The notes under the pieces: model-generated
The model's input: the letters and a program-made list of their open reading frames with translations, nothing else
The model's database searches: none
Told to the model about the DNA's origin: nothing
Assembly (NCBI RefSeq): GCF_963668385.1
Contig: NZ_OY764327.1
Span: 5,180,501-5,244,500 of the forward strand
Source of the DNA: an uncultured Carboxylicivirga sp.
Lineage (GTDB): Bacteria; Bacteroidota; Bacteroidia; Bacteroidales; Marinilabiliaceae
Length of the DNA: 64,000 bases
Reading direction: 5' to 3'
Program-made: the position numbers and the translations under genes
Part shown: positions 44,208 through 54,858 of the stretch, piece by piece
Layout of the letters: each line of letters opens with the position of its first letter
How positions within the stretch are numbered: position 1 is the first letter of the stretch

Positions 44208-46910
44208 ATGCAGACAATCGAAAAAGTAAAACAAATTGACATCAAAGCCCTTATTGAAAAGGAAACAGGCACAAATTTCAACAAAGCCAATCAACTTGAG
44301 AAATGCCCCTTTTGTGGAAGTGGTCAAGGGACAAACCATTCTCCGGCTTTCAGTGTGAACACCCGCAAAAACTATTTCAAATGCTTTTCGTGTGGTTCCG
44401 GTGGTTCTGCAATTGATTTTGTCATGTTACTAAATAATGGATGGAATGAACACAAAGCCATTACATATTTACAGGAAGATTATCTGGGTATTCGAGAAGT
44501 GTTTAAGCCATCATCTCAAACTAAAACATCTGCATTTGATAAAATGCTCTTCGCCATAAGAAACAACCCATTAACAAAAGCAAGCGAATATCTTAAATCC
44601 AGAGGAATTGATGCAGAATCCTTACCACAAGGAAGTTATTGGTATGATTCTTTATCCAATGCAATTGTTTTTACGGATACGAATAATCAGCTTATCAATC
44701 GCAGGATGATTAATCCTGAAAAAGGTAAGTCTAAAGCCAGAAATAACGGAACATTGAACGAGAGCATTTATGATAAAATGTTCTTTCCTGACTTTGATGT
44801 GGTTTTCTTGCAAGAGGGTGTTATCAATGCTTTATCCATGGTTGGATGTTCATCTATTGCCCTGTTTTCAACCGAAAACAAAATAAAAGAGCCTAAAGTA
44901 TTGCTACCTTATCTTCAGGGAAAGAAAGTGGTTTTGGCAATGGATAACGATGATGCCGGAAATAAATGTGCTGACTATTATAAAGACTTCATTCTTTCAA
45001 GTCGATTTGATATTCAATCGTTACGAAGATTAGTATTGCCGGAGAAAAAGGATGCCAATGATTTGTTACAGGAAAAATCATTAATCAGTTTTCTTCAAAA
45101 TACGGACAATTACCAGTTACTATGGGAAGATGTGGTCACCAAACCAATTCCACAAAACAGCGAAGACAAGCAAGCGGATAATGAAGAGTACTATTTCTTT
45201 GTGGAAAATGGTTGTTATTACATGAGGGAAACCATCAAAGGAAAGCCAATCATTAAAAAACTATCTAATTTTCTAATGGAATCGGTTTATCACTTGATGG
45301 ATGGCACAAAGGAAAGCAGGCGGCTAGTGAAATTTCAGCGTAATACCGGGGAGATTACCGTAAATGAAATAATGAGTTCTGAATTGAACCTGGATAGGTT
45401 TAAGAAAGTGATTCGTAGCATATCAAGCCGAGGTTTAACCTTCTTTGGCAACACTCAGCAACTTGATAATATTTTAACCTATCTGTATGACCGTGAAAAG
45501 AATGCCATTGCCATTAATCAGTTGGGATATCAAAGCGAACACCAGGTTTATTGCTTTGCGGATGCGGTTATAGATAAAGACAATGCCATTTCATATCCTG
45601 ATAAGTTAGGTATTGTTAATACGGATGTCACATCACTTTATTTGCCTCCTTTTGCCTATACCAACCTGAATGATAAAAGCTATTCAGCTGAGCGTAGGTT
45701 TGCTTACAAAGCCGGAAACCTTGATTTTAACTCGTGGGCTGAGCTTATCTATAAGGCTTATGGATTAAACGGGGCGGTGGGGATTTCGTTTGTCACACTG
45801 GCGTTGTACCGTGATATTATCCTTGATATAACAGGCTTCTTCCCATTCTTATTCCTGTTTGGCGACCAGGGAGCCGGAAAGTCCAATTTTGTTAATTTCT
45901 TTATGCACCTGTTTGGAGAACCTAATCATGGCATATCATTGTTAAACTCCACAGATAAAGGTTTTTCACGCTCATTAACTCAACGCAGTAATGCTTTGTA
46001 TTACCTGAAAGAATACACCAATGCCATTGATAAAAAAACGGTCGATGTATTTAAGACAGGTTATGATGGAGAGCTGTACACCATGGCACAAAAAAGCAAC
46101 GATAATAAAACCACGACACTGGAAATTAGCTCTGCCTGTATGGTAGATGGTAATGAGCTACCCACTTCTGAAGCTGCCCTTTTTGCTCGTATGATAGTAC
46201 TACATTTTGAGGATAATAAGTTCTCTGATGAAACTACTGAAGCGTATAAAACCTTACTCAAAGAGAAGGAGCATGGATTTTGCAATATAACACGTGAACT
46301 CTTTAAATACCGCAGCTTTTTTGAAAAGCATTTTAAAACAGTATTTAATGAGGTTTTTCAACAGGTTAAATCGGTTATAAATGCTGAAATAGAACTGGCA
46401 GACCGACAAATAAGACATATAGCCCTGTTGTTGACTCTTGTTAAACTCCTTCAAGGTAAATTGGTTTTCCCATTTGATTTGGATACGTTCCAGGATGCAG
46501 TTATCGAAAACGCAAAGATGCAGGATGAAATGGCAAGCGACTTAAAGGATGTATCCATCTTTTGGAGTGCTATTGCCTATAAAGTAGCAGACCCTTATGG
46601 AGATATCCGTAAAGATATCCACTATGTGAAAGACCCGATAAAGAAAATACTAAACATCAAATTCAAACTGCTTTATCCTTGCTATTGCGACTATGTGAAT
46701 AAAAATAAGCTACACTTTCTTGAGATGAACTCATTGCGAGAACTGTTAACGGCAAAAGGAAACAAGTCGTTTATTCCCAATAGTTCACAAAAAAGCCGTA
46801 ACGTAAAGAGCTATACGCACAGCATATTAGGCTCTTGCTACATGTTTAAATACGAGGATGCTGAAGAAACAAATGGAATAGTCATTGATGGTGTGGAGCT
46901 GGCAATCTGA
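44208..46910 (+). CDS. CHC2/Toprim primase fused to P-loop helicase-like domain
   Basis: 900 aa. The zinc-binding CHC2 domain is CPFCGSGQG with FKCFSCGSGGSAIDF. The Toprim domain has the acidic FLQEGVINAL and the metal site AMDNDDAG. The C-terminal half has a P-loop, FGDQGAGKSN (near residue 555), in a DUF927/superfamily 3-like context. It would make primers and unwind DNA for autonomous replication of the element. Upstream is the coiled-coil gene and downstream a terminator and a repeat array. Confidence 0.9.
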   Translation: MQTIEKVKQIDIKALIEKETGTNFNKANQLEKCPFCGSGQGTNHSPAFSVNTRKNYFKCFSCGSGGSAIDFVMLLNNGWNEHKAITYLQEDYLGIREVFKPSSQTKTSAFDKMLFAIRNNPLTKASEYLKSRGIDAESLPQGSYWYDSLSNAIVFTDTNNQLINRRMINPEKGKSKARNNGTLNESIYDKMFFPDFDVVFLQEGVINALSMVGCSSIALFSTENKIKEPKVLLPYLQGKKVVLAMDNDDAGNKCADYYKDFILSSRFDIQSLRRLVLPEKKDANDLLQEKSLISFLQNTDNYQLLWEDVVTKPIPQNSEDKQADNEEYYFFVENGCYYMRETIKGKPIIKKLSNFLMESVYHLMDGTKESRRLVKFQRNTGEITVNEIMSSELNLDRFKKVIRSISSRGLTFFGNTQQLDNILTYLYDREKNAIAINQLGYQSEHQVYCFADAVIDKDNAISYPDKLGIVNTDVTSLYLPPFAYTNLNDKSYSAERRFAYKAGNLDFNSWAELIYKAYGLNGAVGISFVTLALYRDIILDITGFFPFLFLFGDQGAGKSNFVNFFMHLFGEPNHGISLLNSTDKGFSRSLTQRSNALYYLKEYTNAIDKKTVDVFKTGYDGELYTMAQKSNDNKTTTLEISSACMVDGNELPTSEAALFARMIVLHFEDNKFSDETTEAYKTLLKEKEHGFCNITRELFKYRSFFEKHFKTVFNEVFQQVKSVINAEIELADRQIRHIALLLTLVKLLQGKLVFPFDLDTFQDAVIENAKMQDEMASDLKDVSIFWSAIAYKVADPYGDIRKDIHYVKDPIKKILNIKFKLLYPCYCDYVNKNKLHFLEMNSLRELLTAKGNKSFIPNSSQKSRNVKSYTHSILGSCYMFKYEDAEETNGIVIDGVELAI

Positions 46911-46933
46911 GTTAGTTTCTCAATTTTCTTTAT

Positions 46934-46959
46934 AGGGTACTTTATGGTATCCTTTTTTT
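46934..46959 (+). terminator. Rho-independent terminator after primase-helicase gene
   Basis: AGGGTAC (46934-46940) pairs with GTATCCT (46947-46953) through a 6-nt loop, with one G-T pair, and is followed by a run of seven T. It lies 24 bp after the primase stop and would end the replication operon. Confidence 0.65.
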
Positions 46960-47001
46960 ATGCTCAAAAATTCAACTAAAAGGAAATGGGTGTTTTTTAT
47001 A

Positions 47002-47093
47002 GTAAATGAAGTAAATAATGTAAATCAAATAGAGTAACTTATTTATTAATAATATTTTAGATATTTACTTCGCATTTACTTGATTTACTTTAC
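47002..47093. repeat. Opposed GTAAAT/ATTTAC repeat clusters
   Basis: GTAAAT occurs at 47002, 47011 and 47020 (exact 9-bp steps). Its inverse ATTTAC occurs at 47063, 47074 and 47083, with a further TTTAC at 47089. The clusters face each other across ~38 bp of almost pure A+T. This could be an iteron-type origin or an operator for the HU gene. Confidence 0.55.
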
Positions 47094-47242
47094 AGTTAAA
47101 TTTGATAGTTTATTGTCCTGAAATTAGGAAGTAACTGGGATGATAATCACTAAAAACCTTTCAATACCACAGTTTAAACAGGTGTAAAGAAGAAATAGCT
47201 ATCTTGCATAGAATATTTCACTCAATCTAAAAAATTATAAGA

Positions 47243-47513
47243 ATGAATAAATCAGAATTAGTAAGTGCCATTGCTGAGGCAAGTGGCTTAACAAAAGCAG
47301 ATTCAGAGAAGGCTTTAAATGCAACAACAGAGGCAATCAAAAGTGCTTTGGCTAAAGGCGAAAGCATTCAATTAATAGGTTTTGGTACTTTTTCTATCAG
47401 CGAACGTTCGGCTCGTACAGGTAGAAATCCTCAAACAGGTAAAGAAATTCAAATTGCAGCAAAGAAAGTAGCAAAGTTTAAGCCGGGTAAGGCTTTGGAT
47501 GAAGCTGTTAACT

Positions 47514-47515
<2 letters not shown>
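47243..47515 (+). CDS. HU-family DNA-binding protein
   Basis: 90 aa, full length. It has helix-turn-helix dimer part KSELVSAIAEASGLTKADSE, the GFGTFSI strand and the DNA-contacting arm RTGRNPQTGKEIQI. It bends and compacts DNA and could serve replication or recombination of the element. The last codons are interrupted by nothing, but the stop TAG is partly made by the end of an inserted IS; the pre-insertion stop would have been TAA at the same codon. Confidence 0.95.
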
Positions 47516-48969
<1,454 letters not shown>

Positions 48970-49005
48970 AACTAAGGAAAGTTTATCAAGCTTAAAAATT
49001 TGAAG

Positions 49006-49038
49006 AACTCTCTGTTTTAATAACTGAGAGTTTTTTTT
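49006..49038 (+). terminator. Strong terminator displaced from HU gene by the IS
   Basis: AACTCTC (49006-49012) and GAGAGTT (49026-49032) form a 7-bp stem, extended inside by GTT/AAC, followed by eight T. It points along the plus strand although the neighbouring genes are minus-strand. Removing the IS would place it about 30 bp after the HU stop codon, which explains its orientation. Confidence 0.8.
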
Positions 49039-49151
49039 AAGGGTTTATATTGAAATAATCTTTAAAAAGACTTAAATATAATTCATATTTGAAAGCTATT
49101 TCTTAAACTCATTATATTCTTCTTAGCTATTACAGCAAATCAATTTTAATA

Positions 49152-52100
49152 CTAACTTCTAATTCTTTTAGTAACATTATGCATGTAATAATAAGCCAAA
49201 GGAATAAAAAACAAACTAACAAATGTTCCAATTGTCATACCACCAATGATTGTCCATGCTAAGGGTTGTTGAAGCCTTGATCCCATATCACTTCCCCATA
49301 AAAATGGGATCATTGCCAATATTGTAGTTGCACTGGTCATAATGATTGGCTTAAGTCGTTTACGACCTGCCATATGAATAGCAGTCACTACTTCATGACC
49401 GTCCCTGACTAAACGGTTAATCGTATCAATTTTTAATATGGAGTCATTAATAATAATACCCGTCATTACTACCAATCCTATCATACTCATTATATTCAGG
49501 CTATTTTCGGTAAGCCATAATAACAATAACGCTCCGGCAATATCAATTGGTATTTCTATAAATACGATGAAAGGCTGTAATATTGATTCAAACTGAGAGG
49601 CAAGAATAAAATAAAGTAATAGTAAAGCTACAATCAGAACAATCAATAATTCCTTAAATAATGTTCTGTTCGAAAATAATTGTCCTGTATATTTAACATG
49701 CATATCAGGATACTTTTTAACGATGTCATCAATCTTATTTGTTACTTCATTTATTTGACTATCCTCAATATCATATCCTAAAGAAACATATACATCATCT
49801 TTACTTCCTTTCATCAACTTGTAACCGGCAATTCGTCGGACTGACACTAATTCACTAACAGGAATACTTCCATTAGAAGAATTATTCAACCGAACACTTT
49901 GAATGATACTATATAAATCTTCTTGCTTTCCGGTTAACACAACTGGCACTGTATATTGTCCTCTTTGCAATTTAAATATAGATAAACGATTGAGCGATTT
50001 CTTAAGGATATCAGTCAGGTAAGAAACAGAAATATCATACAGCTTTAATCGTTCAAAATCAGGTACAATCTCATAATATTCCTGTAATGGCACTTTTTCT
50101 GTAGAATTCATTCCACTTTGATCATATATTGCCAGATTAATCTCCTGTAACTGATCCGGAGTTGGAATTGAATTCTTTCCAGAACTCCAAAGTCTTACCT
50201 CTAAAGGCGCTTCATTATTACCAAAGAGTTTCTCAAAAATGGATTCCGGAGGTGTAAAATAAAAAATGGCTTCAGGGTAATGTTTATTTATCCATTCAGC
50301 CAATTGTTTTTGTATTTGAATCCTTTTATCAGATGATTCAGTTGCAAAATAAACAGAAGCTTCTGAAGTAGTTAATTGATTAGCTTTATCCAGTACAAAA
50401 GACTGTTCTCCAATCTGACAAGCGACCTGCGAAGTCAAAGAATCTACCTCACTCAAAAATACTTCTACTCTAGTGCGGTTTTCATTTATGCTAATATTTC
50501 TATTCCAATCAACAAATAAAGTGGCATCTTTCTGCTCCATAGAAGGGAAACGCTCTTTTTTAATAAAAGAAAAAGCAATAACTCCAACCACAAAAAGCAT
50601 TAGTGTACCCATTAGAAAATACAATCGATTTGTAAATATCCAATCGTATACTCTCGCATATCCCGATTCTAATCCAGTATATATTTGAAGTTTAGATAAC
50701 CAACTCTTTGATTTTTTATCTTCTTTATTCAGATCTCGCTTATAAAACAAATGGAATAAAACCGGAATCAAGGTAATGGAAACAATTAATGAAGATCCTA
50801 ATCCGATAGAAATAGCTATAGCCTGATCATAAAACAAAGCACCAGAGATACCACTCAAAAATATTAATGGAACAAATACCGCACAGGTAGTCAAAACAGA
50901 GCTAATGAGCGGCCGGATTACTTCCTGAGTACCTACTAAACATGACTCAAAGATTGATTTCTTTTCTTCCCGATAGCATTGATTAATATTATCAATTACA
51001 ATAATCGCATTATCTATCATCATTCCAACACCCAGAATTAATCCAGATAGGGAGATAATATTAATTGATACATCCAACAAGTAAAAAAACAGCATACTCA
51101 CTAATAAACTTATTGGTATTGAGATACCTATCAAAACTGGTGATTTTAAATCTTTCAGGAAGAACAACATGATAAAAAAGGCAAGAATAGCACCTATAAT
51201 CAAACTGCTTTCAAGGTTGGAAATGGAATAATCCAACAACTCCGTTTGATTGCGCGATACTTCAAAGTGTAATCTTGGATAATCGTCTCTTAACTGAGTC
51301 ATCATCTTTGCCGTTTCCTCGCGCAGATCTTCCATTCTGGCATCTGACTTTTTAATAACAGCCATGATTACAGATTGGCCTGTTTTATCAATAAAAACAC
51401 CTTTACCTGTTTGATGAGCAACTTCCACTGTTGCCAGTTCACTCAATTTAAAGATTCGATTGCCGCTTTTAATGGTTAAATTTTCAATATCCCTTCTGTT
51501 TTTTAAAAGAGATGCATACTTAATATTAAACTCATACATGCCGTTACGAACCTTGATATTACCAAGCGTAAAATCATTTTCCTGTAAGGTTTTTTGGAAA
51601 CTTTGGTAATCAATGCCCAAGGTGCTCATTTTATCCAAATCAACATGCAATCCTATTTCGGGATACTCCAAACCACTGATATCAACCATTGCCACCTCAG
51701 GCAATTGTTCAATGCGTTTTTTAATCACCTGTTCAGTGAATTCACTTAACTCCATAAACCGTTGTTCCTTCTCTGTTATGGAAGTATCTTTTAACGAAAC
51801 GGATAAATGAAAAACAGGAATATCAGATGCTGAGGCTTTTATGATTCTTGGTCTCTCAAAATCACTAGGCATGGATGACATCAATGCATCCATTTTTTCA
51901 TTTACTTCAACAAATGCATAGTTGATATCGGTGCCATATTTAAAATTCAAACGAACAGTACCCTGCCCATTGGTTGACGTACTTTCTATATCCTTTAAAT
52001 GACTTACCTGAAGCATTTGCCTCCTGATTGCCTTGACATAGTTACTTTCTACTTCCTTAACAGATTTATCGGGCACAGAGACTTGCAAAGTAATTTCAGG

Positions 52101-52220
52101 AATGGCAATATCAGGTAATAACGAGATTGGGATAAGATTGGATGACACAACTCCCAGCGCTATGACAGCAATAAAGGTCATAATAACAGCAATTGGTCTT
52201 TTTAACAGAAAATGAATCAT
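49152..52220 (-). CDS. RND efflux permease (second of the operon)
   Basis: 1022 aa, full AcrB/HAE1-like size with 12 predicted membrane helices and two large periplasmic loops. TM4 has GVGMMIDNAIIVIDN, with the proton-relay type acidic residue, and the C-terminal half has VVMTGIIINDSIL. It exports small molecules from periplasm or inner leaflet through the TolC-type channel using the proton gradient. It is last in the operon, 26 bp after the outer membrane gene. Confidence 0.93.
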   Translation of the reverse strand: MIHFLLKRPIAVIMTFIAVIALGVVSSNLIPISLLPDIAIPEITLQVSVPDKSVKEVESNYVKAIRRQMLQVSHLKDIESTSTNGQGTVRLNFKYGTDINYAFVEVNEKMDALMSSMPSDFERPRIIKASASDIPVFHLSVSLKDTSITEKEQRFMELSEFTEQVIKKRIEQLPEVAMVDISGLEYPEIGLHVDLDKMSTLGIDYQSFQKTLQENDFTLGNIKVRNGMYEFNIKYASLLKNRRDIENLTIKSGNRIFKLSELATVEVAHQTGKGVFIDKTGQSVIMAVIKKSDARMEDLREETAKMMTQLRDDYPRLHFEVSRNQTELLDYSISNLESSLIIGAILAFFIMLFFLKDLKSPVLIGISIPISLLVSMLFFYLLDVSINIISLSGLILGVGMMIDNAIIVIDNINQCYREEKKSIFESCLVGTQEVIRPLISSVLTTCAVFVPLIFLSGISGALFYDQAIAISIGLGSSLIVSITLIPVLFHLFYKRDLNKEDKKSKSWLSKLQIYTGLESGYARVYDWIFTNRLYFLMGTLMLFVVGVIAFSFIKKERFPSMEQKDATLFVDWNRNISINENRTRVEVFLSEVDSLTSQVACQIGEQSFVLDKANQLTTSEASVYFATESSDKRIQIQKQLAEWINKHYPEAIFYFTPPESIFEKLFGNNEAPLEVRLWSSGKNSIPTPDQLQEINLAIYDQSGMNSTEKVPLQEYYEIVPDFERLKLYDISVSYLTDILKKSLNRLSIFKLQRGQYTVPVVLTGKQEDLYSIIQSVRLNNSSNGSIPVSELVSVRRIAGYKLMKGSKDDVYVSLGYDIEDSQINEVTNKIDDIVKKYPDMHVKYTGQLFSNRTLFKELLIVLIVALLLLYFILASQFESILQPFIVFIEIPIDIAGALLLLWLTENSLNIMSMIGLVVMTGIIINDSILKIDTINRLVRDGHEVVTAIHMAGRKRLKPIIMTSATTILAMIPFLWGSDMGSRLQQPLAWTIIGGMTIGTFVSLFFIPLAYYYMHNVTKRIRS

Positions 52221-52246
52221 TTATTATAGCTTAAGCAATTAAATAA

Positions 52247-53743
52247 TTATTCAATTATTATAGATTTCTCATCAAATGACAAATCTTCTTCTTTTTGGAA
52301 GTCATACAAACAAATTTTTCTCAAGGAATACAACTGAATCCAAAAATTACGTAAAGTATTCATATAATTATTCTGTGCACTCTGCAAGTCGCTATATGAG
52401 GTATTTAAATCAACAATATTTGTTTGTCCTAATATAAACTGCTGTTGTACTGCTTTATAAGCAACCTTTGAAATGCTATCTGCCAAACAAGAAGCTTCAA
52501 CCTGTTTCCCTTGAATATTAAACTCCTGAACCATTTTTAACACCTCTATTCGAAGATTATCTTTTTGCTTGCGATTACTCTCTTCTACCTGCTTTTGATT
52601 TAATCTAGCTTGTTGAATAGTACGTTTGTTTTCCCCCCAATCAATAATAGGTAATGATAATGAAAATGAAACCCCTTGTCGATCCCTTAGATCTCGATAG
52701 GCTTCTGATAATGTCCCTTGATTTTGGTTTAACCCTAATGTTGCACTAAAGCTTGCTGTCAAACGATTAGCATTTGCACTACGAATGTTTTTTTCTGACT
52801 CTATTATTTTTTGTTCTAAAGCCAACATATCCGGATTATTCTCATATGCTTTCTCAATAGCCATAGCAGAAGAGACAAACACTTTTGGAATATCTTGTGA
52901 ATAAGTACATATCAGTTTAGTTTCTTCTGGTAGTTCTAAATAATTATTCAATGCGATCTGTGCATCCTGACTGCTCAGCTGTCGTGATTCCAAACTTATA
53001 TCGGCATTGATCTTATTTAGTTCCAACCGCAAATATTCAGCTCTTGTAATTGCCCCAATTTCTAGTTTTCTCTTTCCAAATAAATACAATGTATCTGCAG
53101 TATTTTTCCCCAATTGAGCTATCTCTAAATTTAATTCAGCATCCAACAGATTATAATAAAGCCGAATAGTCTCAATAGTAGTCGATTCCATATCTTCCAT
53201 AAACTGCTTCTTGGCTTCTTCAAATTCAAGAGGTTCCAGTTTAGATCTCCATTTATAATTATTAACAGCATTAATATTCTGAGAATAAGAAATAGATATT
53301 GGGTTAGATATATAATTCTCAATATCATTCGCATTCTCATAATAGGTCATTGAACGCCTTAATGAAGAACTTACATTAAGATTTCCTCCAGTAAAGCCTA
53401 CTGGTTGATTTAAAGAAATAGAGCCAACAGAACTTAACCATTGAACTTCATATGGTTTATATAAGCCTTCTTCCGAATCCCATAATTCGGAAATTGATCT
53501 GTCATAATTGGCAGGCGTTAAGGACATATTCAAACTAGGAAAGAGCATTTTTTTGTATGATTCGTTGTCCAATACCTTAACTAAATACGCATTCTTTGAA
53601 AGAAAGGCATCGTACGATTGTTTTCGAGCTATATCTATTGCCTGATTTAAAGTCAGTACCTGTTCCTGTGATAAAACAGGCTGTAAGCCAATCTGCATCA
53701 TGAACAAATAGCTAAAAATGTTTATAATTGTCTTAATCATCAT
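52247..53743 (-). CDS. TolC-family outer membrane efflux protein
   Basis: 498 aa. It has an N-terminal signal peptide (MMIKTIINIFSYLFMMQIGL region), then two OEP repeats with long helices, for example DALLA-type LTLNQAIDIARKQSYDAF and the RAEYLRLELNKINAD helix. It forms the trimeric exit channel for the RND pumps. It lies 18 bp after the adaptor gene. Confidence 0.92.
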   Translation of the reverse strand: MMIKTIINIFSYLFMMQIGLQPVLSQEQVLTLNQAIDIARKQSYDAFLSKNAYLVKVLDNESYKKMLFPSLNMSLTPANYDRSISELWDSEEGLYKPYEVQWLSSVGSISLNQPVGFTGGNLNVSSSLRRSMTYYENANDIENYISNPISISYSQNINAVNNYKWRSKLEPLEFEEAKKQFMEDMESTTIETIRLYYNLLDAELNLEIAQLGKNTADTLYLFGKRKLEIGAITRAEYLRLELNKINADISLESRQLSSQDAQIALNNYLELPEETKLICTYSQDIPKVFVSSAMAIEKAYENNPDMLALEQKIIESEKNIRSANANRLTASFSATLGLNQNQGTLSEAYRDLRDRQGVSFSLSLPIIDWGENKRTIQQARLNQKQVEESNRKQKDNLRIEVLKMVQEFNIQGKQVEASCLADSISKVAYKAVQQQFILGQTNIVDLNTSYSDLQSAQNNYMNTLRNFWIQLYSLRKICLYDFQKEEDLSFDEKSIIIE

Positions 53744-53761
53744 GTAAATCTTTCACTTTAC

Positions 53762-54823
53762 TTATTGTTGTTTAATAACTTTAATAGGAGAGAGGTGTGC
53801 CAGATTAAAATTTCCTTCAATCACTACCTGCTCCCCATCGTTAATGCCATCTTTAATAACAGAATAGGTTGAATTAGTTTCTCCAACATCAACATACCTC
53901 CAATAAGCTGTATCATTTTGAGCTACAAAAACAACATTTCGTTCCTGACGTAAGGTAACAGCTTCTTTAGGTACACAAAGGTTGGTTCCTAAATCTTTTT
54001 TCACCATCACTTTAACATTCATTCCATCTACCAGTTCCTTCCCTTTATTAGGAACAATTGCTTTTACATTCACCATCCCGTTTTCTTCAACTTTAGGGTT
54101 GATTTCGGATAACTTACCCATTATGGTATCTTCTGAAAAAGCAAATGGAACAACTTCTACTTTCATCCCTGATATTAATTGAGAAATTTCACTTTCCATC
54201 ATAGGGAAGGTTACTTCAAAGACTGTATTGTTGATGAGAGTGCAGCAAAATTTATATAAGGATGTTTCATTATTAGGTTTTGCTTCCAAATCAGCAATAA
54301 TACCATTAAAAGGTGCTATTACTTTAGTTTCTCTTAATTTATAAGCAGCAATATATTGATCGTTTAATGCATCCTGATAGCCAGAACGAATCAATGCCAT
54401 CTTCATAATATTTTCCGGTACCCAGGCCGAGTCTTTTAGAGTATATCCCTGGTTAATTAATGATTCCTCAAATGAAAGTTTACATTTCTCCACATTACGG
54501 CTTGCTTTTTCAAAGCTAAAACGCTGAGTAACATCTTCCACTTGGGCAATAACCTCTCCTTTGCTCACATATTGACCATTACTGGCATTCACCTTTACTA
54601 TTATGCCAGCCTCTCCAAAATTTAATTGTGCCCGTTGGCTGGATGTTAAGGTTCCATTGTTTAAAAACTCCTTATAAAATGGCCTTTTATGTGCCACAGA
54701 TATTACTACTACATTAACATCATCAGTAAAGGTTCGTTTTCCTGTTTGAAACTTATTTTCTTCTGATGATTGGCAACCTGAAAATAATAGCAAGCCGCTT
54801 ATAAATATATAAATTACTCTCAT
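53762..54823 (-). CDS. HlyD-type periplasmic adaptor lipoprotein
   Basis: 353 aa. The lipobox LLLFSGC places the acylated Cys at residue 17. Next are the lipoyl half-motif (GIIVKVNASNGQYVSKGEVIAQVE), a short helical hairpin, the second lipoyl half (TKVIAPFNGIIADLEAK), a beta-barrel and a membrane-proximal domain. It couples the RND permeases to the TolC channel. One adaptor is encoded between two permeases, so it may serve both. Confidence 0.92.
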   Translation of the reverse strand: MRVIYIFISGLLLFSGCQSSEENKFQTGKRTFTDDVNVVVISVAHKRPFYKEFLNNGTLTSSQRAQLNFGEAGIIVKVNASNGQYVSKGEVIAQVEDVTQRFSFEKASRNVEKCKLSFEESLINQGYTLKDSAWVPENIMKMALIRSGYQDALNDQYIAAYKLRETKVIAPFNGIIADLEAKPNNETSLYKFCCTLINNTVFEVTFPMMESEISQLISGMKVEVVPFAFSEDTIMGKLSEINPKVEENGMVNVKAIVPNKGKELVDGMNVKVMVKKDLGTNLCVPKEAVTLRQERNVVFVAQNDTAYWRYVDVGETNSTYSVIKDGINDGEQVVIEGNFNLAHLSPIKVIKQQ

Positions 54824-54858
54824 TGGTTATTATTAGTATTATTGATGTGTTTATATTA

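Larger units (their letters stand above)
46911..47242. other. 332-bp spacer between primase and HU genes
   Basis: No gene. It holds a terminator (46934-46959), then an AT-rich stretch with opposed GTAAAT and ATTTAC clusters, then the HU leader. Position and AT-richness fit a replication origin or an autoregulated promoter. Confidence 0.6.
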
